Of a DNA stretch of 7,344 nt, positions 1 to 5,433 are shown piece by piece (position 1 is the first letter of the stretch; each line of letters begins with the position of its first letter). The translations under genes were made by a program, and so were the position numbers. The DNA lies in assembly GCA_902766215.1 (NCBI GenBank), contig CACXCV010000233.1, positions 1 to 7,344 of the forward strand, given 5' to 3'. The notes under the pieces are model-generated. The model saw only the letters and a program-made list of their open reading frames with translations. It did no database searches and had not been told where the DNA came from. The stretch is from Oscillospiraceae bacterium. Lineage in GTDB: Bacteria; Bacillota; Clostridia; Oscillospirales; Oscillospiraceae.

Positions 1-494
1 GCTATGGCGTGGAAAAGGCCTGGAACGAGCGCCGCAGCAAAGGCGGCGCGCCCACCACCAACGACCTGCATCTGGTCTGGGACGTGCCCTATGAGCCGGG
101 CGAGCTGAAGGCTGTGGGATACATCGGCGGCGAGCCAGTGGCTGAGTGCGTTGTGCAGACTACCGGCGCGGCCGAGCGGCTGGCGGCGCACAGCGACCGG
201 CTGACGCTGGCTGTCGACGGGATTGCCCACGTGGACATTTCGGCGCTGGACGCGCAGGGGCGCGTTGTGCCGGACGCCGCACCGGTCGTTTCCTGCCGGG
301 TGACGGGACCGGCCCATCTGGTGGGCATGGACAGCGGCGACCTGACCGACCTGAGCCTTTACGGCGCGGCCGAGCGGAAGATGTCCGCCGGTCTGCTGCT
401 GGCCATGATTCAGGCCGACGCGCCGGGTGAGGCGACTGTGACGTTCACTGCGGAATCCCTGCAGGAAACGACGGTGACGCTCGAGATCCGATAA
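1..494 (+). CDS. Glycoside hydrolase family 2 (beta-galactosidase-like), C-terminal fragment, 5' end outside window
   Basis: The reading frame is open from base 3 to a TAA at 492-494, about 163 residues, with no believable start, so the gene begins upstream of the window. The visible part matches the C-terminal beta-sandwich domains of clostridial/Bacteroides-type GH2 beta-galactosidases. The stretch NDLHLVWDVPYEPGELKAVGY corresponds to the DUF4982-type domain, which usually reads 'HLVWxVPYEPGELKAVGY'. The following part, with VDISALDAQGRVVPDA, VTGPAHLVGMDSGDLTD and a final TVTFTAESL, matches the last Ig-like domain. The catalytic TIM barrel is not in the window, so activity and substrate (beta-galactoside or another beta-glycoside) cannot be judged. 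These enzymes hydrolyse terminal non-reducing sugars. Nothing downstream belongs to a sugar pathway, so this is probably the last gene of its transcript. Family call is strong; substrate is unknown. Confidence 0.85.
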   Translation, partial: YGVEKAWNERRSKGGAPTTNDLHLVWDVPYEPGELKAVGYIGGEPVAECVVQTTGAAERLAAHSDRLTLAVDGIAHVDISALDAQGRVVPDAAPVVSCRVTGPAHLVGMDSGDLTDLSLYGAAERKMSAGLLLAMIQADAPGEATVTFTAESLQETTVTLEIR

Positions 495-524
495 CCTTTC
501 TGTTTCGTTTTTACTTCTGTTTTG

Positions 525-566
525 CATTGCCACGGCGCGGCGGACACCTGCTGCGCCGTGGCAATG
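525..566. repeat. Perfect 14-bp inverted repeat between GH2 gene and merR-type gene
   Basis: CATTGCCACGGCGC (525-538) is exactly complementary to GCGCCGTGGCAATG (553-566), giving a strong GC-rich hairpin. The stem can extend by two more pairs inward, one of them G-T. It lies 30 bases after the GH2 stop and just before the next promoter, where a terminator would be expected. However, the T-rich stretch (about 497-523) lies before the stem on the + strand and nothing T-rich follows on either strand. It could be a terminator without a U-tract, an mRNA 3'-end stabiliser, or a DNA-binding site. Confidence 0.6.
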
Positions 567-577
567 TCGTCTCGCGG

Positions 578-606
578 TTGACCAGTCCGGCGCTGCGTGC
601 TAGAAT
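578..606 (+). promoter_or_regulatory. Sigma-A type promoter of the MerR-family gene
   Basis: TTGACC (578-583) and TAGAAT (601-606) are separated by exactly 17 bases and match the consensus -35 and -10 boxes at five of six positions each. Transcription would begin around 613, leaving a leader of about 40 bases before the start codon. The spacer is of ordinary length, unlike the 19-base spacer in front of the pump gene. The six bases ATGGAG at 608-613, next to the expected start site, equal the core of one half-site of the pump operator. This is a weak hint of autoregulation and could be chance. Confidence 0.75.
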
Positions 607-616
607 AATGGAGACC

Positions 617-632
617 CCCGGCCTGTGCCGGG
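617..632 (+). repeat. Small leader hairpin before the merR-type gene
   Basis: CCCGGC (617-622) pairs with GCCGGG (627-632) across a CTGT loop, inside the predicted leader and eight bases ahead of the ribosome binding site. It is short enough to occur by chance in GC-rich DNA. Confidence 0.3.
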
Positions 633-641
633 AAATGCAGC

Positions 642-647
642 GGAGGG
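642..647 (+). promoter_or_regulatory. Ribosome binding site that fixes the MerR-type start at 654
   Basis: GGAGGG at 642-647 is a strong Shine-Dalgarno sequence. An in-frame ATG at 648 touches it and is too close to be used. The ATG at 654 has the usual spacing of about seven bases after GGAGG, so the protein starts MKASDG rather than MPMKAS. Confidence 0.8.
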
Positions 648-653
648 ATGCCA

Positions 654-1487
654 ATGAAAGCAAGCGACGGCCTGCTGCCGCAGGAATTTGCCGACCTGTG
701 CGGCGTGAGCAAGGACACACTGCTGTATTATGACAAAATCGGGCTGTTCAGCCCGGAGCTGGTTGCAGAAAACGGCTACCGGGTATACTCTCTGGATCAG
801 GTTCACACCTTTGACCTGCTGCTGCTGCTGCGCGACTCACGCCTGCCGCTCAAGCAGATGAAAACCTATCTGGAAAACCGCAACACCGAAGAAATGCTTA
901 GCCTGCTGAGAAAGCAGTCCCGGGCGCTGAAGGAGCAGATCGGCCAGCTGCAGACGCTGTGCCAGCGGCTGGACTTTACAGCCCAGCAGATGGAACGGGG
1001 CGCGCAGTGCGCGCTGGATCAGCCGGCAATTCAGCAGCGGTGCGAGGAACAGTATATGGTTGTCTCCGTCGCCTCCGACACGCTGCACGACCGCCGGGCC
1101 AGGATGACGGCAGTGCGGAAGTTTCTGCGCCTGTGCCGTGGCAAGGGCCTGCAGGGGGACTATCTGCGCTGCGCTGTCATCTCGAAGGAGCATCTGCTGG
1201 CGCAGTGCTATGACCTGAACTATTTCTGCGTCCGCACAGGGCGGTTCCCCGGACCGGCGCGGCACGACGTACTGCTGATCACGCGGCCGCAGGGCCAATA
1301 CGCCGTGCTGCGGCACCATGGAGCCTATGACAGCCTGCCGCAGTCCTATGACAGACTGATGGACTATATCCGGCAGGAGGGTTGGACGGTGCGCGGCAAC
1401 GCCTATGAGACAGAGCTGATTGGATATATTTGCGAACAGGAAGCTGCCAATTATGTCATAGAAATCGCTATCGAGGTGGGCCGCTGA
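654..1487 (+). CDS. MerR-family transcriptional regulator with GyrI-like effector-binding domain (BmrR-like)
   Basis: This 277-residue cytoplasmic DNA-binding protein has the three-part layout of BmrR-type multidrug regulators. Residues about 9-75 form the MerR winged helix-turn-helix: FADLCGVSKDTLLYYDKIGL, the wing ENGYRVYSLDQV, then the segment LPLKQMKTYL. Residues about 76-120 are a Leu/Gln/Glu-rich helix suited to the antiparallel dimer coiled coil. From about 130 to the end is a GyrI-like/AraC effector-binding domain, recognisable from PQGQYAVLRHHGAYDSLPQS, the NAYETELI segment with its conserved acidic residue, and the closing YVIEIAIEV. In this family, ligands are often bulky cationic or lipophilic drugs; the ligand here is unknown. 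MerR proteins activate promoters with over-long spacers by twisting the DNA, and exactly such a promoter lies directly downstream in front of a MATE pump. The gene has its own promoter and terminator. The domain call is secure; the pump as target is a well-supported inference. Confidence 0.93.
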   Translation: MKASDGLLPQEFADLCGVSKDTLLYYDKIGLFSPELVAENGYRVYSLDQVHTFDLLLLLRDSRLPLKQMKTYLENRNTEEMLSLLRKQSRALKEQIGQLQTLCQRLDFTAQQMERGAQCALDQPAIQQRCEEQYMVVSVASDTLHDRRARMTAVRKFLRLCRGKGLQGDYLRCAVISKEHLLAQCYDLNYFCVRTGRFPGPARHDVLLITRPQGQYAVLRHHGAYDSLPQSYDRLMDYIRQEGWTVRGNAYETELIGYICEQEAANYVIEIAIEVGR

Positions 1488-1513
1488 AATTTCAGCGGCC
1501 TTTTCACTTTTTT
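1479..1513 (+). terminator. Rho-independent terminator overlapping the MerR-type stop codon
   Basis: The 22 bases at 1479-1500 form a perfect palindrome (GGCCGCTGAAA and its complement) followed by TTTT at 1501-1504 and six T at 1508-1513. The TGA stop at 1485-1487 lies inside the left arm, so the last two codons help form the stem. It should separate regulator transcription from the pump promoter that begins four bases later. Confidence 0.9.
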
Positions 1514-1516
1514 AAC

Positions 1517-1547
1517 TTGACTATGGAGTTCCTCCATACTTTATAAT
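1517..1547 (+). promoter_or_regulatory. MerR-type activated promoter with operator dyad in a 19-bp spacer, driving the MATE gene
   Basis: TTGACT (1517-1522) and a perfect TATAAT (1542-1547) are separated by 19 bases, two more than the optimum. Within this region lies a perfect inverted repeat, TATGGAG-TTC-CTCCATA (1522-1538), whose left arm shares its first base with the -35 box. MerR-family activators such as MerR, SoxR and BmrR bind a dyad placed like this, between over-spaced -35 and -10 boxes, and untwist the DNA to allow polymerase to start. The site sits between the MerR-type gene and the MATE gene. The architecture is seen directly; that this particular regulator binds it is inferred. 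Confidence 0.85.
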
Positions 1548-1550
1548 ACG

Positions 1551-1571
1551 CTTTGCTGTAAAGCAGCAAAG
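1551..1571 (+). repeat. 8-bp hairpin at the 5' end of the MATE leader
   Basis: CTTTGCTG (1551-1558) pairs perfectly with CAGCAAAG (1564-1571) around a five-base loop. It begins three bases after the -10 box, so it overlaps or directly follows the expected transcription start. It could protect the 5' end of the mRNA or be a second protein site. No T-run follows, so it is not an attenuator terminator. Confidence 0.45.
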
Positions 1572-1602
1572 GGACAATAAATGGGAAAGGATCATCAAAG
1601 CA

Positions 1603-2982
1603 ATGCAAGGCAAATGGAAAGAATACTTAGGCGATCGATCGTTTTACCGCGATATTCTGAAAATCGCGGTACCGGTCTCCGCCCAGCAGCTGATTACGGT
1701 GGGCATCAACCTGATGGACACCATCATGCTTAGCAGCATGGGCGACATCCAGCTTTCGGCCTCGTCACAGGCCAGTCAGTTTATCAATCTGTTTCAGATC
1801 TTCTGCATGGGCATCGGGATGGGCGCCTCGGTGCTCACGGCGCGCTTTTGGGGCATGGGGGAGAAGAACAGCCTGCGCAAGGCCATCACCATCATGCTGC
1901 GCATCGTACTGGGCTTTGCCAGCGTGTTTTTCCTGACGACGCTGATCTGCCCCAGGTTGGTCATGCGCATCTATACCTCCAATGAGCAGACGGTCGCCTA
2001 TGGCGCGACCTATCTGCGCTGGATTATGCCGACGTATTACTGCATGGGTCTTTCGCTGACCTGCACCATCGTGCTGCGCAGCGTGGGTCAGGTGAAAATC
2101 CCGCTGATTTCGTCGATTATCGCGTTTTTTGTCAATGTGTTTTTCAACTGGGTGTTCATCTTTGGCAACTTGGGCGCGCCGCGCATGGAAATTGCCGGCG
2201 CGGCGCTGGGGACGCTCATTGCCCGCGTGTTCGAGCTGGTGTTTATCTGCGGCTATTTCTTCTTTAAGGACGACCGGATCAGCTATCGCATCCGCACGCT
2301 GCTGGTGCCCTGCAAGGACCTGCTGCACGAATATCTGCGCATCAGCATCCCGGTGCTGATCAGCGACGGCCTGCTGGCGCTGGGCAACAACTCGGTGGCC
2401 ATGATCATGGGCCGCATTGGCGACACCTTTGTGGCGGCCAACTCGGTGACCATGGTGGTGCAGCAGCTCAGCTCGGTGCTGACGCAGGGCGTGTCCCATG
2501 CCAGCTGCATCCTTACCGGCCACACCATGGGCCGCGGTGAGTATGACAAGGCGCAGAAGCAGGGCTATACCTTCCTGATGCTGGGCGCAGCAGTGGGTCT
2601 GTTTGCGGCCATCGTCATTCTGATTGTCCGCGGACCGGTGATCAACTATTACCATGTGTCCCAGGAAGCCAAGTCCATCAGCTGGCAGCTGATGGACTCC
2701 ATCATCCTGATCGTGGTGTTCCAGGCGATGAACTCCATCCTGACCAAGGGCGTGCTCCGCGCCGGCGGCGACACCAAATTCCTGATGGCGGGCGACATCC
2801 TGTTCCTGTGGGTTGCCTCGATCCCGCTGGGCGCGCTGGCGGGCCTGGTGTGGCACTGGCCCCCGTTCTGGATTTATTCCATGCTGAAGATCGACCAGAT
2901 CATCAAGTGCGTCTGGTGCTTCTTCCGCCTGAAGAGCCGAAAGTGGATGAAAAAAATATCTGCCGCACCTGCGGCAGATTAA
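1603..2982 (+). CDS. MATE-family multidrug efflux transporter
   Basis: This 459-residue inner-membrane protein has the length and about twelve hydrophobic segments expected of a MATE (MatE, PF01554) antiporter, which exports drugs or toxic metabolites in exchange for Na+ or H+. The first helix region reads ILKIAVPVSAQQLITVGINL followed by MDTIMLSSMGD (residues about 38-48). The two-fold repeat is visible: VLRSVGQVKIPL (about 157-168) in the first half is echoed by VLRAGGDTKFLM (about 384-395) in the second, and ISIPVLISDGLLALGNNSVA (about 248-267) starts the second bundle. Start: the ATG at 1603 has an AAAGGA site about 12 bases upstream, a slightly long spacing. It lies under a MerR-type promoter directly after a BmrR-like regulator gene, so drug-induced expression is likely. 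The protein ends in a basic tail (KSRKWMKKIS). Substrate is unknown. Confidence 0.93.
   Translation: MQGKWKEYLGDRSFYRDILKIAVPVSAQQLITVGINLMDTIMLSSMGDIQLSASSQASQFINLFQIFCMGIGMGASVLTARFWGMGEKNSLRKAITIMLRIVLGFASVFFLTTLICPRLVMRIYTSNEQTVAYGATYLRWIMPTYYCMGLSLTCTIVLRSVGQVKIPLISSIIAFFVNVFFNWVFIFGNLGAPRMEIAGAALGTLIARVFELVFICGYFFFKDDRISYRIRTLLVPCKDLLHEYLRISIPVLISDGLLALGNNSVAMIMGRIGDTFVAANSVTMVVQQLSSVLTQGVSHASCILTGHTMGRGEYDKAQKQGYTFLMLGAAVGLFAAIVILIVRGPVINYYHVSQEAKSISWQLMDSIILIVVFQAMNSILTKGVLRAGGDTKFLMAGDILFLWVASIPLGALAGLVWHWPPFWIYSMLKIDQIIKCVWCFFRLKSRKWMKKISAAPAAD
2950..2979 (-). terminator. Leftward-reading intrinsic terminator at the MATE 3' end
   Basis: ATCTGCCGC (2958-2966) pairs with GCGGCAGAT (2971-2979) around ACCT. 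Read on the - strand, the stem is followed by AT and seven T (2956-2950), a textbook rho-independent terminator. Read on the + strand, the stem is followed by TAAAGTTAAAA, which is not a U-tract. It therefore stops leftward transcription before it runs antisense through the MATE gene, and lies within the last codons of that gene, ending one base before its TAA. Confidence 0.75.
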
Positions 2983-3009
2983 AGTTAAAACCAAAAGGAT
3001 AGAACGACC

Positions 3010-3330
3010 ATGTCATTCTATCAGCTGGATTTCTACTCAGACATTTTGCAGAGGGAGGCGGATGTGCTGATTGCTGCGCCGGCAAAGCAGGAGGACGACT
3101 GCCAGGTTGTCTATCTGCTGCATGGCGGCGGCTCGGACAACAAGTCGTAGCTGCCGCAGAAGGAGCGGCTGCAGGAGTGGGCAGAGCAGTTTCAGACGGT
3201 GATCGAGGCGGAGTATGATTATACCTATTTGGAGCCGGAGCAGGGCCAGCACGACGATGCGTTCTGGTCGAAATGGATGCCGGAGTTCCTGCGTTTTTTA
3301 CGCAGGCGTAACATACAGATGCAGCTGTAA
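3010..3330 (+). pseudogene. Remnant of EstA/S-formylglutathione hydrolase-like esterase, internally deleted, with in-frame TAG
   Basis: The frame begins with ATG at 3010, about 11 bases after AAAAGGA and 27 bases after the MATE stop. It reads MSFYQLDFYSDIL, then CQVVYLLHGGGSDNKS, then TAG at 3148-3150 (codon 47), then continues in frame with EYDYTYLEPEQGQHDDAFW and ends at TAA 3328-3330. The first part matches the N-terminus of tributyrin esterase/FrmB-type alpha/beta hydrolases, including the 'YLLHG' oxyanion region. The last part matches their C-terminus, where the catalytic His sits in a 'G-x-H-x-x-x-x-W' context (His codon 81 here). Family members are usually about 250-280 residues. Here only 106 codons remain, and the whole centre with the nucleophilic Ser (GxSxG) and catalytic Asp is gone. 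The TAG lies near the deletion junction. The gene cannot encode an active esterase. It may once have been co-transcribed with the pump. Confidence 0.75.
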
Positions 3331-4211
3331 CAAACAGCGAAAAAGCAAATCATCAACAGCAGCGGGCACCGAAAACCGGTGCCCGCTGCTGTTTGCTGTC
3401 TTATCTTGCTGCTGCGGGGGACAACCGCTGCGTTAGAAGCTGCCGCTGCGGCCGGCTCCGCCGCCGCCGGAATGATGCTGCCGCCGCCGGAGGAAGAGCT
3501 TTCGTGCTCGATCTTGGTGCGGGTTTCGGTGGTGTGGGTATACACGTCGCTGCGGCTGGTCAGGTTCAGGTCGCCGGATACATAGGCCGCTGCCTCGGTT
3601 CCTTTGCGGACGGAGCGGCTGCGGCTCTTCATCACCGAGCAGACAATCAGCGCCAGCAGGAGTGAAATCACCACAACCAGCACATAGACCCAGGTGTACG
3701 ATGCGCGCACGGGGGTTCCGAGAGCGGCCAGCGACAGATATTCCTCGCAGCCGGACGCAAAGCCCACCATGGCGTCGTACCACTGGTCGTCGTGAAGCTG
3801 ATCGAGGAACTCGTCCTCCAGCGCTTCGCGGCCATAGTCGTCAAAGGCGTAAAGCGCTTTCTCACCATAGACGAAGGTGGCGTATTTCCGGTCGCGCATG
3901 CTCAGCAGCAGAATCACGCCGTTGCACTGGGGGCCTTCGACAATTTCCAGATCGTGGCAGATGGTGTATGCGGCCTCATAAGGGCCTTCGTCCGTATCGT
4001 CGGTATAGTCTTCCACGGTGTAGATGTAAACGCCGCACTGATATTGCTCCGAGATGCGCTGGGTCATATCCTCCAGCGTTGCCCACTCGTCATAGGTCAG
4101 CAGGTCGGCCTCGTCCGTGACATTCCAGTAGTTGTCCGCGGCTGCCGCGGGAAAAAACAGGCACAGGCCCAGCAGCAAAACTGCCAGCAGGCAGGTGAAT
4201 GTACATTTCAT
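3225..4211 (-). CDS. TPM-domain (DUF477) membrane protein, C-terminal tail frameshifted
   Basis: The start is ATG at 4211, seven bases after AAAGGGGG and 14 bases after the preceding gene's stop. Residues 1-25 form a signal peptide (hydrophobic core CLLAVLLLGLCLFF, then PAAAA). Residues about 30-165 form a TPM domain (PF04536, TLP18.3/Psb32/MOLO-1): VTDEADLLTYDEWATLEDM, YIYTVEDYTDD, NGVILLLSMRDRKY, YGREALEDEF. A transmembrane helix (about 173-194) and a basic segment KSRSRSVRK follow. The frame then runs through SSSSGGGS (to residue 245, base 3477) into an unrelated Ala-rich stretch and stops at TAG 3225. Switching frame at about 3477 gives HHSGGGGAGRSGSF and TAA at 3433-3435, the Gly/Ser-rich ending usual for this family. 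The ancestral gene is therefore 3433-4211, 259 residues, with one C lost. The extracytoplasmic domain is intact, so the protein may still work. Its exact function is not known. Confidence 0.8.
   Translation of the reverse strand: MKCTFTCLLAVLLLGLCLFFPAAAADNYWNVTDEADLLTYDEWATLEDMTQRISEQYQCGVYIYTVEDYTDDTDEGPYEAAYTICHDLEIVEGPQCNGVILLLSMRDRKYATFVYGEKALYAFDDYGREALEDEFLDQLHDDQWYDAMVGFASGCEEYLSLAALGTPVRASYTWVYVLVVVISLLLALIVCSVMKSRSRSVRKGTEAAAYVSGDLNLTSRSDVYTHTTETRTKIEHESSSSGGGSIIPAAAEPAAAAASNAAVVPRSSKIRQQTAAGTGFRCPLLLMICFFAVCYSCICMLRLRKKRRNSGIHFDQNASSCWPCSGSK
3340..3393 (-). terminator. Strong 17-bp hairpin terminator at the end of the leftward operon
   Basis: The arms 3355-3371 and 3377-3393 are perfectly complementary over 17 bases around a five-base loop (core GGGCACCG / CGGTGCCC). 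On the - strand the stem is followed by GATGATTTGC and then TTTTT (3344-3340), a spaced but usable U-tract. It lies about 40 bases past the ancestral TPM stop codon. The + strand side is followed only by TGCTGTCTTATC, so it may act weakly on the esterase remnant as well. As the TPM gene now reads, translation runs through this hairpin because the original stop has been lost from frame. Confidence 0.75.
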
Positions 4212-4225
4212 CCTTGCGCCCCCTT

Positions 4226-5354
4226 TCAGTGCAGCAGCGCCATCATAAGGGCGCAGCCAACGGCAGATGCAGCCGCGGCAATTGAGGCAAAGGTGGCCCA
4301 GTATTTTCCGCGGCTGACAGGGAGGTTGCCAACCAGCTTGCCGGTCTGACCGTTCATGGTAAAGAGAAAGTTTTCCCCTTTCCACTGGGTGTTCAGTACC
4401 CAGACGGGGAACAGCGCATAGTGAACCTTGCCCCGGTGCAGGCGGATGCCTTTTTTCTCGGTGGCGCAGGTGTCATATCCGTCAATGGTGCTGCGCAGCG
4501 CCTGCTCGGCCGTGTTTTCACAGCGCTCATCAGCGCGGCTGCGGCAGTCGTCAACACTCACATCGTATTTGTCTGCCAGGAAGCCCGGCAGGTAGGCGGT
4601 GGAAAAGTCCTTCAGCCCCTTGTAATCATTCGGCTCCAGTGAGTCCATCTAGTCGTCGGACATCTTGCTGGAGGCATCGACCGGCACCTTTCCAAAGGGC
4701 AGGCTGCCGCTGCGCTGCACGTCAAAGTGCTCGGTTTCCGTGACGCGATAGTCGCCGGAGGTATAACTGCGGCTGCGCGTTGCCTTGCAGAGAATCTCGC
4801 CCTCCGCCACGCCGTCGAACAGAAAAGGGAACATAGACGCCCTGCACCTTTTGCAGATGGTTTTCATCGTTGAACGCCTTGGGCAGAAAATGCTTGCCCT
4901 TGTAGTGGGCCTTCAGCGCCTGAATGGCCGCGTTTTTGTCCACCTGGAAGGGGACAATCAGGTCCGGCCGCAGCGCGCCGGAAAACTGCCCGGGGATAAT
5001 GGTCGGGTTGCCGCAATAGGGGCAGGCAGTGGCGGCGGTTGTCGTCTCGCAGATCAACTCGGCGCCGCAGGAGGGGCAGCTATAGCTCGTCAGGTTGTCG
5101 CCTTCACTGCCCCAGTCGCTGCTCAGGCCGGAGGTGTCCCACTCCTCGCGGCTGGAAGACGGCTGGTCTTTTGCTTCGTTTGCTTTCTGATACGCATCGG
5201 CAGCCTTGGCCTCTTTTTTCGCGTACAGCGCCTCAATTTCGGCCACATCATAGGCCGAGCCGCAGTATTCGCACTCCAGCTTGCCGGAGCTGCTGGAAAA
5301 AGGCAGCGGACCGGTGCAGGCAGGGCATTGATAGTTGGTTACCTGTGCTGGCAT
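4226..5354 (-). pseudogene. Zinc-ribbon (TFIIB-type) membrane protein gene, broken by a frameshift and an in-frame TAG
   Basis: The start is ATG at 5354, about ten bases after AGAGG. The protein opens with two CxxC pairs (Cys 10/13 and 28/31), a charged Ala/Lys/Glu linker, and two more CxxC pairs (93/96 and 111/114), so two zinc ribbons. It continues with FSGALRPDLIVPFQVDKNAA and VQGVYVPF. At about 4822-4823 the frame breaks: the continuation LFDGVAEGEILCKATRSRS is in another frame. Relatives read 'VPFWLFDG' here, so two bases (GG of a Trp codon) are lost or one T is gained. After KVPVDASSKMSDD a TAG at 4651-4649 interrupts the gene, then MDSLEPNDYKGLKDFSTAYL carries on in frame to a final hydrophobic helix (about 4300-4229) and TGA at 4226. 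The repaired protein would be about 375 residues. Family members are annotated as TFIIB-type zinc ribbon or 'virion core'-like proteins and often neighbour TPM-domain genes. No biochemical role is established that I know of. Confidence 0.8.
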
Positions 5355-5433
5355 GGTCTCATCGCCTCTTTTTGGGTTTGGCGGCAGTGGTGGATACACG
5401 TCGGTACCCGCCGCAGCCGCCGGATTCAGTGAA

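Noticed and set aside
1765..2994. A 409-codon open frame on the - strand across the MATE gene
   Set aside because: It is His/Gln/Arg-rich, resembles no family, lacks a ribosome binding site and lies opposite a convincing membrane protein.
3331..3432. Possible small gene or riboswitch in the 102-base gap between the convergent units
   Set aside because: The gap is accounted for by the single long terminator hairpin; no start codon with a ribosome binding site or known aptamer shape is evident.
4212..4385. N-terminal extension of the TPM frame up to 4385
   Set aside because: The signal peptide begins at 4211 with a strong AAAGGGGG site, and the extension overlaps the preceding gene in another frame.
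5355..5399. Upstream in-frame extension of the zinc-ribbon gene (YPPLPPNPKRGDET before the chosen start)
   Set aside because: The ATG at 5354 has a suitable AGAGG site, and the first zinc ribbon lies close to the N-terminus as usual. The extension has no recognisable start signal of its own.
5359..5433. Open continuation of the uridine kinase frame past its TAA (22 codons, Gly- then Lys/Arg-rich, ending in TGA just before the zinc-ribbon gene)
   Set aside because: The kinase already has full family length at the TAA. The extension could be a relic of a lost gene end, but it is too short to support a claim.
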